Shown here: positions 1 to 11,325 of the stretch, one piece after another
How the letters are laid out: each line of letters starts with the position of its first letter
How positions within the stretch are numbered: the stretch's first letter is position 1
Source of the DNA: Pogonophryne albipinna
Lineage: Eukaryota; Chordata; Actinopteri; Perciformes; Artedidraconidae
Assembly: GCA_028583405.1 (NCBI GenBank)
Contig: JAPTMU010000093.1
Location: 587,154 to 651,153, forward strand
Direction: 5' to 3'
DNA length: 64,000 bases
The notes under the pieces: generated by a model
What the model was told of the DNA's origin: nothing
The model's input: the letters and a program-made list of their open reading frames with translations, nothing else
Database searches by the model: none
Program-made: the position numbers and the translations under genes

Positions 1-995
1 ACCTGAACATCAGCAGGAGAGGACTCTTTAAAGTAGAGACACTACATACTGATATACACCTGAACATCAGCAGGAGAGGACTCTTTTAAAGTAGAGACAG
101 TACATACTGATATACACCTGAACATCAGCAGGAGAGGACTCTTTAAAGTAGAGACACTACATACTGATATACACCTGAACATCAGCAGGAGAGGACTCTT
201 TAAAGTAGAGACACTACATACTGATACACACCTGAACATCAGCAGGAGAGGACTCTTTAAAGTAGAGACACTACATACTGATAAACACCTGAACATCAGC
301 AGGAGAGGACTCTTTAAAGTAGAGACACTACATACTGATATACACCTGAACATCAGCAGGAGAGGACTCTTAAAGTAGAGACACTACATACTGATATACA
401 CCTGAACATCAGCAGGAGAGGACTCTTTAAAGTAGAGACACTACATACTGATATACACCTGAACATCAGCAGGAGAGAACTCTTTAAAGTAGAGACACTA
501 CATACTGATACACACCTGAACATCAGCAGGAGAGGACTCTTTAAAGTAGAGACACTACATACTGATCATACACCTGAACGTCAGCAGGAGAGGACTCTTT
601 AAAGTAGAGACACTACATACTGATATACACCTGAACATCAGCAGGAGAGGACTCTTTAAAGTAGAGACACTACTGATATACACCTGAACATCAGCAAGAG
701 AGGACTCTTTAAAGTAGAGACACTACATACTGATATACACCTGAACATCAGCAGGAGAGGACTCTTTAAAGTAGAGACACTACATACTGATATACACCTG
801 AACATCAGCAGGAGAGGACTCTTTAATAGTAGAGACACTACATACTGATATACAACCTGAACATCAGCAGGAGAGGACTCTTTAAAGTAGAGACACTACA
901 TACTGATACACACCTGCAACATCAGCAGGAGAGGACTCTTTAAAGTAGAGACACTACATACTGATACACACCTGAACATCAGCAGGAGAGAACTC
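1..995. repeat. 57-bp minisatellite, array I (about 17 copies)
   Basis: A unit of 57 bp beginning acctgaacatcagcagg is repeated head to tail from the first base of the window, so the array continues outside it. Copies differ by single substitutions (ctgatatac, ctgatacac, ctgataaac) and single-base indels. The same unit in opposite orientation forms the larger array at 53,548-56,916. Because 57 is a multiple of three, open frames run through it; they are not genes. Confidence 0.97.
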
Positions 996-1289
996 TTTTG
1001 CCCATAGTTCTACATATTTACACAAAAATGATGATGGAAAATAAATTTCTGTTTTCTGATGTTTAATCTTGAAGAAAACATGAATATTAATATACATTAA
1101 TATGAAAAGTGAATATTTTTTGAATGTTCCAGTCAATTTGGTGTCTGATGTACTATTAATAAATGCTCACTTTCTCCATAAAACAGATTTTCAAAGCATC
1201 TGAAATAAGAGCAGCGTGGCTCAAACAGCTTTTACTGTAAAGGGAACAATGAGTGAAAACGTTCTGCATTTAGGTTTTAATTTTTGGGG
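996..1289. other. AT-rich spacer between two minisatellites
   Basis: Non-repetitive AT-rich sequence separating the 57-bp and 45-bp arrays. It presumably belongs to an intron of the COX7A gene whose exon starts at 4,872. I see no convincing exon or other feature here. Confidence 0.6.
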
Positions 1290-4200
1290 GTGTATCTGAA
1301 GTATTTCACTCAGTGTTTTGGCAGATCTAACAGTGTGTATCTGAAGTATTTCACTCAGTGTTTTTGGCAGATCTAACAGCGTGTATCTGAAGTATTCCAC
1401 TCAGTGTTTTGGCAGATCTAACAGTGTGTATCTGAAGTATTCCACTCAGTGTTTTGGCAGATCTAACAGTGTGTATCTGAAGTATTCCACTCAGGTTTTG
1501 GCAGATCTAACAGTGTGTATCTGAAGTATTCCACTCAGTGTTTTGGCAGATCTAACAGCGTGTATCTGAAGTATTTCACTCAGTGTTTTGGCAGATCTAA
1601 CAGTGTGTATCTGAAGTATTCCACTCAGTGTTTTGGCAGATCTAACAGTGTGTATCTGAAGTATTCCACTTCAGTGTTTTGGCAGATCTAACAGCGTGTA
1701 TCTGAAGTATTTCACTCAGTGTTTTGGCAGATCTAACAGTGTGTATCTGAAGTATTCCACTCAGTGTTTTGGCAGATCTAACAGTGTGTATCTGAAGTAT
1801 TCCACTCAGTGTTTTGGCAGATCTAACAGTGTGTATCTGAAGTATTTCACTCAGTGTTTTGGCAGATCTAACAGCGTGTATCTGAAGTATTCCACTCAGT
1901 GTTTTGGCAGATCTAACAGTGTGTATCTGAAGTATTCCACTCAGTGTTTTGGCAGATCTAACAGTGTGTATCTGAAGTATTCCACTCAGTGTTTTGGCAG
2001 ATCTAACAGCGTGTATCTGAAGTATTTCACTCAGTGTTTTGGCAGATCTAACAGTGTGTATCTGAAGTATTCCACTCAGTGTTTTGGCAGATCTAACAGT
2101 GTGTATCTGAAGTATTCCACTCAGTGTTTTGGCAGATCTAACAGCGTGTATCTGAAGTATTTCACTCAGTGTTTTGGCAGATCTAACAGCGTGTATCTGA
2201 AGTATTCCACTCAGTGTTTTGGCAGATCTAACAGCGTGTATCTGAAGTATTTCACTCAGTGTTTTGGCAGATCTAACAGCGTGTATCTGAAGTATTCCAC
2301 TCAGTGTTTTGGCAGATCTAACAGCGTGTATCTGAAGTATTTCACTCAGTGTTTTGGCAGATCTAACAGTGTGTATCTGAAGTATTCCACGCAGTGTTTT
2401 GGCAGATCTAACTGTGTATCTGAAGTATTCCACTAAGTGTTTTGGCAGATCTAACAGCGTGTATCTGAAGTATTCCACTCAGTGTTTTGGCAGATCTAAC
2501 AGCGTGTATCTGAAGTATTCCACTCAGTGTTTTGGCAGATCTAACAGCGTGTATCTGAAGTATTTCACTCAGTGTTTTGGCAGAATCTAACAGCGTGTAT
2601 CTGAAGTATTTCACTCAGTGTTTTGGCAGATCTAACAGCGTGTATCTGAAGTATTCCACTCAGTGTTTTGGCAGATCTAACCGCGTGTATCTGAAGTATT
2701 CCACTCAGTGTTTTGGCAGATCTAACAGCGTGTATCTGAAGTATTCCACTCAGTGTTTTGGCAGATCTAACCGCGTGTATCTGAAGTATTCCACTCAGTG
2801 TTTTGGCAGATCTAACAGTGTGTATCTGAAGTATTCCACTCAGTGTTTTGGCAGATCTAACAGCGTGTATCTGAAGTATTTCACTCAGTGTTTTGGCAGA
2901 TCTAACAGTGTGTATCTGAAGTATTCCACTCAGTGTTTTGGCAGATCTAACAGCGTGCATCTGAAGTATTCCACTCAGTGTTTTGGCAGATCTAACAGCG
3001 TGTATCTGAAGTATTCCACTCAGTGTTTTGGCAGATCTAACAGTGTGTATCTGAAGTATTCCACTCAGCGTTTTGGCAGATCTAACAGTGTGTATCTGAA
3101 GTATTCCACTCAGTGTTTTGGCAGATCTAACAGTGTGTATCTGAAGTATTCCACTCAGTGTTTTGGCAGATCTAACAGTGTGTATCTGAAGTATTCCACT
3201 CAGTGTTTTGGCAGATCTAACAGCGTGTATCTGAAGTATTTCACTCAGTGTTTTGGCAGATCTAACAGTGTGTATCTGAAGTATTCCACTCAGTGTTTTG
3301 GCAGATCTAACAGCGTGCATCTGAAGTATTCCACTCAGTGTTTTGGCAGATCTAACAGCTGTGTATCTGAAGTATTCCACTCAGTGTTTGGCAGATCTAA
3401 CAGCGTGTATCTGAAGTATTCCACTCAGTGTTTTGGCAGATCTAACAGCGTGTATCTGAAGTATTTCACTCAGTGTTTTGGCAGATCTAACAGTGTGTAT
3501 CTGAAGTATTCCACGCAGTGTTTTGGCAGATCTACAGCTGTGTATCTGAAGTATTCACTCAGTGTTTTGGCAGATCTAACAGCGTGTATCTGAAGTATTC
3601 CACTCAGTTGTTTTGGCAGATCTAACAGCGTGTATCTGAAGTATTCCACTCAGTGTTTTGGCAGATCTAACAGCGTGTATCTGAAGTATTTCACTCAGTG
3701 TTTTGGCAGATCTAACAGCGTGTATCTGAAGTATTCCACTCAGTGTTTTGGCAGATCTAACAGTGTGTATCTGAAGTATTTCACTCAGTGTTTTGGCAGA
3801 TCTAACAGCGTGTATCTGAAGTATTTCACTCAGTGTTTTGGCAGATCTAACAGTGTGTATCTGAAGTATTCCACTCAGCGTTTTGGCAGATCTAACAGTG
3901 TGTATCTGAAGTATTCCACTCAGTGTTTGGGCAGATCTAACAGCGTGTATCTGAAGTATTCCACTCAGTGTTTTGGCAGATCTAACAGTGTGTATCTGAA
4001 GTATTCCACTCAGTGTTTGGGCAGATCTAACAGCGTGTATCTGAAGTATTCCACTCAGCGTTTTGGCAGATCTAACAGCGTGTATCTGAAGTATTCCACT
4101 CAGTGTTTTGGCAGATCTAACAGTGTGTATCTGAAGTATTCCACTCAGTGTTTTGGCAGATCTAACAGTGTGTATCTGAAGTATTCCACTCAGTGTTTTG

Positions 4201-4857
4201 GCAGATCTAACAGCTGTGTATCTGAAGTATTCCACTCAGTGTTTTGGCAGATCTAACAGTGTGTATCTGAAGTATTCCACTCAGTGTTTTGGCAGATCTA
4301 ACAGCGTGTATCTGAAGTATTCCACTCAGTGTTTTGGCAGATCTAACAGTGTGTATCTGAAGTATTTCACTCAGTGTTTTGGCAGATCTAACAGCGTGTA
4401 TCTGAAGTATTCCACTCAGTGTTTTGGCAGATCTAACAGTGTGTATCTGAAGTATTTCACTCAGTGTTTTGGCAGATCTAACGGTGTGTATCTGAAGTAT
4501 TCCACTCAGTGTTTTGGCAGATCTAACAGTGTGTATCTGAAGTATTTCACTCAGTGTTTTGGCCGATCTAACGGTGTGTATCTGAAGTATTCCACTCAGT
4601 GTTTTGGCAGATCTAACAGTGTGTATCTGAAGTATTTCACTCAGTGTTTTGGCCGATCTAACGGTGTGTATCTGAAGTATTCCACTCAGTGTTTTGGCAG
4701 ACCTAACTGTGTGTATTCTGAAGTATTTCACTCAGTGTTTTGGCAGATCTAACAGTGTGTATCTGAAGTATTCCACTCAGTGTTTTGGAAGATCTAACTG
4801 TGTGTATTTGAAGTATTCCACTCAGTGTTTTGGCCGATCTAACGGTGTGTATTTGAT
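1290..4857. repeat. 45-bp minisatellite, array II (about 79 copies)
   Basis: Unit of 45 bp: gtgtatctgaagtattccac followed by tcagtgttttggcagatctaacagt. Variants are ttccac/tttcac, acagt/acagc and rare ggccgatc, and a few copies carry 1-bp indels. The array ends about 15 bp before the splice acceptor of a COX7A exon. Each unit contains an acceptor-like ttttggcag and a branch-point-like tctaac. The unit length is 15 codons, which explains the long spurious ORFs on both strands. Confidence 0.97.
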
Positions 4858-4871
4858 GTTTGTCTCTGCAG
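4839..4871 (+). promoter_or_regulatory. branch-point candidate and 3' splice site of the COX7A exon
   Basis: The last minisatellite unit supplies ctaac at 4,839-4,843, with its branch adenosine candidate at 4,842. This is 30 nt before the exon start at 4,872. A short pyrimidine-rich tgtttgtctctgcag ends in the AG at 4,870-4,871. The assignment follows general vertebrate splice-site consensus and has no experimental support here. Confidence 0.6.
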
Positions 4872-4956
4872 GAGGACGACGGGATGCCGATTCATTTAAA
4901 AGGCGGCGTCGGTGACACTCTGCTCTACAGAGCCACCATGGGCCTCACCGTCCTGG
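4872..4956 (+). CDS. cox7a: cytochrome c oxidase subunit 7A family, penultimate coding exon
   Basis: This exon encodes EDDGMPIHLKGGVGDTLLYR followed by ATMGLTVLG, the conserved core of COX7A1/COX7A2-type subunits. The family motifs are the (Q)ED start, HLKGG, LYRATM and the beginning of the single membrane helix. The protein is a small nuclear-encoded subunit of respiratory complex IV in the inner mitochondrial membrane. The exon lies between acceptor ctctgcag and donor gtgagg and joins in phase to 5,740. Upstream exons with the mitochondrial presequence are not in the window; the preceding intron consists largely of minisatellite. The resemblance is closer to COX7A2 (LLYRATM, YEL) than to COX7A1 or COX7A2L, but I cannot fix the paralogue. 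Confidence 0.88.
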
Positions 4957-5739
4957 GTGAGGAAACATCTCCTTCTACTTTAAAAAGTTCCTTCAGAATC
5001 AGACACTCATTATTTATCTAGAGGCTGAGCTCGTGAGGTAGACAACTCTCAAAACTGGAGATATTAAGGCAGACTAATGACACAAAATGTAGTTTACCCA
5101 TATGTGTAGCTTTTTCTAGACCTTAATTCTTGCACTGCTCAGAGAATAACAAATAAACAACAGCACACTTCTATATTTTGTATTTAGCACCAAATGGAAA
5201 ACAAAGTGGTTGTGTGTAGCGTAAGTAAAACAGTGCACGTTATGTTTATAGAAGTACATGCATTTTTATTATTAATTTGTATGGCAGATTATTTGTTTAA
5301 ACTTATAATAATAATACATTTATTTTGGGGGGAGCCTTTCATAACACCCAAGGACACCTTACAGGGCATGGAGGCAATATAGGGAACAATTAAAACAGTG
5401 GATTTAGTGAAGTATCAGCCGGGGTAAGACAAGACAACAGGAAATGGACTATAGAAGGACACAGAAGGACACAGGGTACAGTTTATAAAGAAAATGCCAG
5501 TTTGAACAGGTGGGTTTTGAATGTTGTTCTGGAATCAGACTGTCGGATGTGCATGTGGATTTATCTTTGTATTAATAATTTTTGATATAAAATGGAGCAA
5601 CCAATCCCTCTTTCAAAAAACAATATTAATTGAATAATATGAATATTTTCAGTTGCAGAGTGTGTGCCGTCTCTCTATAACCATCATCTGTTTAACCTGG
5701 AAATCAAATATATAATTTGAATTCTCCTTTTTATTGCAG
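4957..5739 (+). other. COX7A last intron, with a dispersed repeat fragment
   Basis: GT-AG intron (gtgagg ... ttattgcag). About 5,305-5,370 resembles a dispersed fish repeat containing gcctttcataacacccaagg and caccttacag; a related copy occurs at about 36,448-36,510 (gcgcctttcaaagcacccaa). Nothing else is recognised. Confidence 0.65.
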
Positions 5740-5795
5740 GAAGTGGGTATGTTGTGTACGAGCTGGTGAAGTGGGCGTGTCCGAAGAAAGCCTGA
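5740..5795 (+). CDS. cox7a: cytochrome c oxidase subunit 7A family, last coding exon
   Basis: The exon continues the frame as SGYVVYELVKWACPKKA and stops at TGA 5,793-5,795. With the previous exon this gives the C-terminal 46 residues: the rest of the transmembrane helix and a short basic PKK tail typical of COX7A2-like proteins. The acceptor is ctccttttttattgcag. Polyadenylation signals AATAAA lie at 5,862-5,867 and 5,967-5,972. The coding sequence reads without any break, so this is probably a functional gene. Confidence 0.88.
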
Positions 5796-5861
5796 CTCCA
5801 CTCCATGTTTACTTCATTTCAAATTTAAACAGATATATATGCCGGCCACTCTATATTGTGT

Positions 5862-5867
5862 AATAAA
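5862..5867 (+). terminator. polyadenylation signal AATAAA of the COX7A gene
   Basis: A canonical AATAAA lies 67 nt after the stop codon. A second one at 5,967-5,972 could serve as an alternative site. Confidence 0.6.
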
Positions 5868-5974
5868 TGTGTACGTTCTGGTGTTTCCCGTCATGACGGA
5901 GAATGTGTTTTCATGCTCATGGGATCAATATTTATTTCTTGCACTCTCTCTGAGGTCCTGAGGATCAATAAACA

Positions 5975-8050
5975 ACGCTTCATGGCCAAAACATGTCGCT
6001 TCTTCTTTCCCGATCGCTTTGTTCGTTCAAATACTGTATTTTAAAGAGTTCGTAATGCTTTTGGGGAGTTTTCCTCTCCTGTTATATAGGTTTTTATTGC
6101 ATGTAAATGGTCCGCAGAGGCTGAAATCCCTGTTTCACTGCAGAGGGTGAAGGTTCTTGCACTACTTAAGTAGGTTTACAAAAATAAGTGTCCTGGTTAC
6201 ACTCAGAAATCCAGACTTCATTTCTGAACAAGGTGTCTCTATACCATATATAGAAATAATAAAGAAATGTAAATATTAAAGGCACTGACTGTAATATTGT
6301 ACAGTGGTCGCTTCTTGAAGTAGGCCGACAAGGTTTTGAATTTGTATCTGCATTTTATTCAACTGGCCCAGTCGCACAAAAAAACGTGTAATAGCTAAGT
6401 TTGTCCACAGGGCAAAACGTAGTATATTCACAAATAACCCTAAAACGTGACATGGATACAATATTTGGTCCTATAGAGAGGCGAAGTTCCGCCCATCTAC
6501 TTCCGACCCATTGGACCTTATTTCGGAAAAATTATGCATTGAAGTCAATGGGGAGAGAAAGATTATGTTTCGATCCCGTTTGAATTGTGCCATGAATTAC
6601 ACATATGATGTTTGTCAATCTTAAAAATGAATTTCCATGTCATAAAAATCACAGTTTGTCGTAAAACTGTTGAAATATAAGACTGAAAAATACACAACTA
6701 GAAAGACTACAAATCCCGGTCCCGCATGCTGACTCTCACGGAACCGACTAACTCCCCTTGTGTGTATGTACAGCTCTCAACGTGCCCAGACTTGGAGTGA
6801 TTTCACCTCGTTTTAATAGGTCACCTGAAACGAGGTACTTTTTTAGCATTTAGATAATCACTCACCTGAAGAGAGGAGGAGGTCACGTGGGTGTGATGAA
6901 GAGGAATTGCAGCATCAGGTGTTTTAATATGCAGTCTTTTATCTTGTATCCCTGCATCTGTAAACTCAGGAGCATTACAGGTACAGTCAGGTTCTTTAAG
7001 AGTGTATCGCCCCCTAGAGGCCTGGAGTGGAAAAACAGGTGTAAATAAGATGAGTAATTACAGAACAGATTTTATAATAAAAGAAATGAGTATTAAAAGT
7101 CCTGAAAATAAACCATACTGAAGTGAAAATATAAAAATGTAAGCAACATTTATTTATAAATAAAAGTGTTGATTATGCAGTAAAGTTGATCTGCACCCAC
7201 GTTACTGATGCAAACTCGACAGCAGGAAGGTCTGTGGATTTATTTTTAAGTATAGAATATAAAATCTTCCTCCAGTGACAAACCAAAAGTAAAAGATTTG
7301 ATCGTAAAAAAAAGAAACACACAAACCTGAGGGTGGTGCTGTGAGCTGCAGTGGTATTACACACACACACTTTAAGAAACACACACACTAACACACAAAT
7401 AATCGCACACGTCATTCAACAGCACACAACTGGTAAAATGGGGTTCTGCCTCAAACAGATGAAGCGCTGACTGAACCGGAGGACCAACCTGAAAGCTGAC
7501 AGGATGTTGATCAGGGATTTGAAAGGTCTATAGCCACCTAGCCAGGTTGTCTAGCCTCTTCTCGATGTGCCATTCTTAGAGCTTCCTCTGTGACGCTCTG
7601 ATGCACTCTCCAAGAACGCTGAAGAGTACGTAAGTCAAATCAAACAGTCTCACTCTCTCTCTTGCCTCATACCTGATCCCAGGATATCACCACAGCTCCA
7701 CTGAATGTGCAACACCTCCCTTGGCTCTGACACAAACTGTGTTGTTTACAAAGTGAGAGCCAGGGCAAAGAGAGGGGTTAAACCAGCGATGTGCGGTCAG
7801 GGGAGGCAGGTGAGGCAGAGCCGCACTTGTCATTCTCCAATAAAATTGATGTCCACTGATCTGTGTTGTAAATTGTGATTTCTGTTTGATTCCAATCGCT
7901 TTTTATAGTAAAAAATCGGCTAATTTGCCGAGCTCCGCTACAACTACGGGGAGCGATGAGATTGAGAAGTGAGGCAGGGACGAGCTCTGCCTCAAAGAAG
8001 CCCACAGTAACTGTGCTGGAGCACGGGCACTAATTTGTGAGCGCGCTCAA
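5975..8050. other. repeat-rich spacer without a recognised gene
   Basis: About 6,055-6,150 resembles a dispersed repeat also seen at 46,830-46,915, 48,240-48,480 and (reverse) 59,300-59,630; shared words are gttttcctctcctgt and ggtccgcagaggctgaaa or variants. An 85-bp block at about 7,703-7,788 (tgcaacacctcccttggctc) recurs as a direct repeat at 11,363-11,447. Short ORFs here have no recognisable similarity. Confidence 0.6.
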
Positions 8051-8579
8051 GCCAGTTACTGTGTGGTGAGGTGAGTAGTGATGGGAATTCCGATTCCCTT
8101 CAGGGACACAAATCTTTTGATTCAGTTCACTTGAAAGATTCGTTCACTGATTCGTTCACCGGTTCGCGAACGACTTCTGGTGATTTGCACGTTCGCGAAC
8201 GATTCATCTTTGTACTTAATTCGTTCAGTGATTCTTCACTACTGCCGAAGTCCGTACAAGAAGTTTGCTGGCGTAACATGTATGATATTAAAACACATTT
8301 TACACCTCACCTTGTTGCCCCATGATTTATGCTCTGGGAATAGGCTACATATTATTTAAGAAATATAATTGGCCATTGTTAAATCTCTCATAAATGTGTG
8401 CCTGACTATACGATGTATTACAGCAGACTAGCACGTTATACTTTCAAACCCATGCACGTACTATGTGGCCTAACTTAAATCCCAAAGCATTAAACTCCAT
8501 TTGGCCGAGTTCAAAGTGAATAAAAAAATATATCCTCTACATCGGTGACGATTTATTCATATTCTATAGTATGTACCCA

Positions 8580-9240
8580 TCTATGTTTACCTTTAGCTAG
8601 CGGCTAAGCTAGCTGGACGCTACGGAGCCCAGCTATCCGCCCTCTGAAGCTTTTAGGGCAGACAGGGAGAGGAGAATGTCCCGCTAACACTGTGTGTGTG
8701 TGTGTTTCACATTAGCGGGATGCTATGGAGCTCAGGTATCCGCCATCTGAAGCTTTTAGGGCGAACAGGGGGAGGAGAATACAACGCTGTGTGTATTTAT
8801 CGCTAAGCTAGCGGCTAAGCTAGCTGGACGCTACGGAGCCCAGCTATCCGCCCTCTGAAGCTTTTAGGGCCGACAGGGAGAGGAGAATGTCCCGCTAACG
8901 CTGTGTGTGTGTGTTTCACATTAGCGGGATGCTATGGAGCTCAGGTATCCGCCATCTGAAGCTTTTAGGGCCGACAGGGGGAGGAGAATACAACGCTGTG
9001 TGTATTTATCGCTAAGCTAGTGGCTAAGCTAGCTGGACGCTACGGAGCCCAGCTATCCGCCCTCTGAAGCTTTTAGGCCCGACACTGGGAGGAGAATACA
9101 ACGCTGTGTGTATTTATCGCTAAGCTAGCTGGACGCTACGGAGCCCAGCTATCCGCCCTCTGAAGCTTTTAGTGCCGACAGGGGGAGGAGAATACAACGA
9201 TGTGTGTATTTATCGCTAAGCTAGCTGGACCGTACGGTTC
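8580..9240. repeat. higher-order tandem repeat (long unit about 210 bp, then short units)
   Basis: Two long units (about 8,592-8,806 and 8,807-9,012) are each made of two related halves, gctaagctagctggacgcta ... and gcgggatgctatggagctca ... Both halves contain cgccctctgaagcttttag-type sequence. Two shorter units follow (about 9,012-9,120 and 9,119-9,220). Adjacent units differ by few bases. Confidence 0.85.
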
Positions 9241-9274
9241 CGGTATCCGTCCTCTTTATTGCGGACAGGTTGAG

Positions 9275-9406
<132 letters not shown>

Positions 9407-9457
9407 CGGAGCTCAGGTGAGAGGGCTCTGATTACAGTACACTGTAGGAAACAGTTC

Positions 9458-9498
9458 AGAACTGTAGGAAACAGTTCTGAACTGTTTCCTACAGTTCT
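9458..9498. repeat. 41-bp near-perfect palindrome
   Basis: A 20-nt arm (9,458-9,477, agaactgtaggaaacagttc) is followed by a single T and its exact reverse complement at 9,479-9,498. A partial third copy (actgtaggaaacagttc) lies just upstream at 9,441-9,457. It can form a hairpin with almost no loop. Confidence 0.9.
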
Positions 9499-9614
9499 TT
9501 AAGTTCGTCGTTCGCGAACGACTTCTCTTTAGCTTTTGGCGGAAGGCGTCGACTCAAACAAACGAATCGTTTTGTGGGAGGAATCAGTTCATCTCGTTCA
9601 CGTCGCAGCCATTA

Positions 9615-11325
9615 TATGAGGGTGGGACAAGTCCCCCCCACTTTTTCAAATGATTAGTTTAGACCCCCCCACTTTTACCATGTGGAAAGTCCGTGAATCG
9701 GTCCATCCACTCGCCGCACTTTGTAGAGCGCTGTGTCAGTGCTTCATATCAAATCCATTCCACTTGCTTATTGAGAGAATGCCCAAGTCAATGAAACTCC
9801 GTTCCATGTTTTCACTGCTACTTTGTACCAAGGCAGATTCTCCCATAGCGCGCGCATGTTCAAGGAGTGTTGTCATAGTTGGAGAGCTCAGATCTGTTGT
9901 ATGAAGCGATGCCGGTAGCGGAGGTAAGGCACACACACCAAGTGTTCAGGACATTGTTAATACAGCGAAAATCAAAGCTGACGATCTCTTGGTTTGATAT
10001 GTTTTCTCCCCCAGACAACATGGACATAAGAACCTTGTTTTCAAAGAAGAGGAAAGTAAGTCTTCAGCTGGCAGCAGTTAATCAGTTAACAGTGATGGCG
10101 GCGGCGGCAAAAGCGTCTCACTTCTGGAGAGGAGTTTCGTCTTTATGTCATGATAGAGAGATACAAATACTGAATAGTTTAGATGAGAAAAGGCATCGAA
10201 ATGCCAGGTTACTAGTATTTATCATGTAAACAGGGAACATGAATAACCCCATCTCTCTGTGCTCATGTAAACAACATGATGTCCATGTAGACGCAGTCAG
10301 TGTGTTTTACTGGAGCCTCAGTTCGATAAGAGATTATTTTCTGAGTTCTTTAACTTAGGTACTCTCTCTCAAAATGGTAATGTGTGTTATGTTTTAATTA
10401 TACTTCTTATCATTCAGAAGCTGTTTGTGTGTGTTTATGTTTTACTGAGTGCTTATAGGCCATTTCCATCCCAGTATTCAGTTAACTGTTTATTTTCTGT
10501 GCACATTACATAGATAATATTCTACCTAGTGCTTGGGACTTTGAGTCTTCAAAATGTCCAATGTCACAGACTGGGACTTACTTTAGAGTCAGTTGTATTT
10601 ACATTCAGTATGAGTTGTTATGATTCAATGTGAAAGAGTATACTGCTCAATAAATAATGATCACTTCACCTCTCTTGACATCTAGGCGCTTGAGAGTGAG
10701 TCAGAGGCAGAACACAGGGACAGTGGAGAGAGGTCCGTTGCTGAGGTGAGTGATGAAAGGGAAATGACAGTTTAGAGTAAATTGTGATGTGGACTCTCAT
10801 CCCAGAGTGTTAAGGAAATCAGTGGGGATATTGAACAGGAAGCATTTCAGTCAAGGGGCATCATGTGACCAATATAGACAGAAGAGCAACATTTATTTGA
10901 ACATTTAAGTCAATGATACCATTCCAAGGTGAACTTAACATCTGTATGGAGTCAGATCAGTCTCTATATTAATAAATGCTCACAGAAGGATTCACACATG
11001 TATTTTGCGATTTATATATAAATGACTCTCCACAACAATATCTCTCAATGCACTCACAAATATTTATTGTTGTTTATAAATGTACAAAAAATTGACATTT
11101 AAACTGCTTTTTATTAATTCAAAGACGGCTCTGAATTAATAATCAAATATCTTTCCTTTCTTTACGACTGGATGAAATTACAGAATGTATCCATCATTTT
11201 CCTCATACTAGTATAGCCACATAAAAGTATCAAACCACCTGTTAGAATGCACCAGAACACAGGAAACCCCACACCCCCGTTAAAAATGTCCCCCCCACAT
11301 TCAGGATGCTTCCTACGCCCATGAC
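9615..11325 (+). mobile_element. hAT transposon remnant (ZMYM1/TTF-type transposase lineage)
   Basis: The left end has gggtgggacaagtcccccc and the right end cccccccacattcaggatgc ... cctacgcccatgac, sequences I associate with a fish hAT family. Inside are two consecutive coding exons of a transposase N-terminus with intact splice signals. The catalytic part is missing, so this is an internally deleted, non-autonomous derivative. I could not identify a target-site duplication. Confidence 0.5.
10020..10745 (+). pseudogene. N-terminal exons of a hAT transposase (truncated)
   Basis: Exon 10,020-10,055 encodes MDIRTLFSKKRK and ends at donor gtaagt. Exon 10,686-10,745 begins after acceptor tgacatctag, encodes ALESESEAEHRDSGERSVAE in the same phase, and ends at donor gtgagt. 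The M-D-I-R-x-F/L-F-x-K-K start followed by an acidic linker matches TTF/ZMYM1-like hAT transposases, as I recall the family. Zinc finger, catalytic and dimerisation regions are absent before the element ends near 11,325. Confidence 0.5.

Noticed and set aside
1642..4752. Long ORFs on both strands with 15-residue repeats (VRSAKTLSGILQIHT; VYLKYSTQCFGRSNS)
   Set aside because: They are translations of the 45-bp minisatellite, open because the unit is a multiple of three without a stop. They occur on both strands and lie in an intron.
1..4857. CRISPR-like regular repeats
   Set aside because: Units are contiguous with no unique spacers, and the genome is vertebrate.
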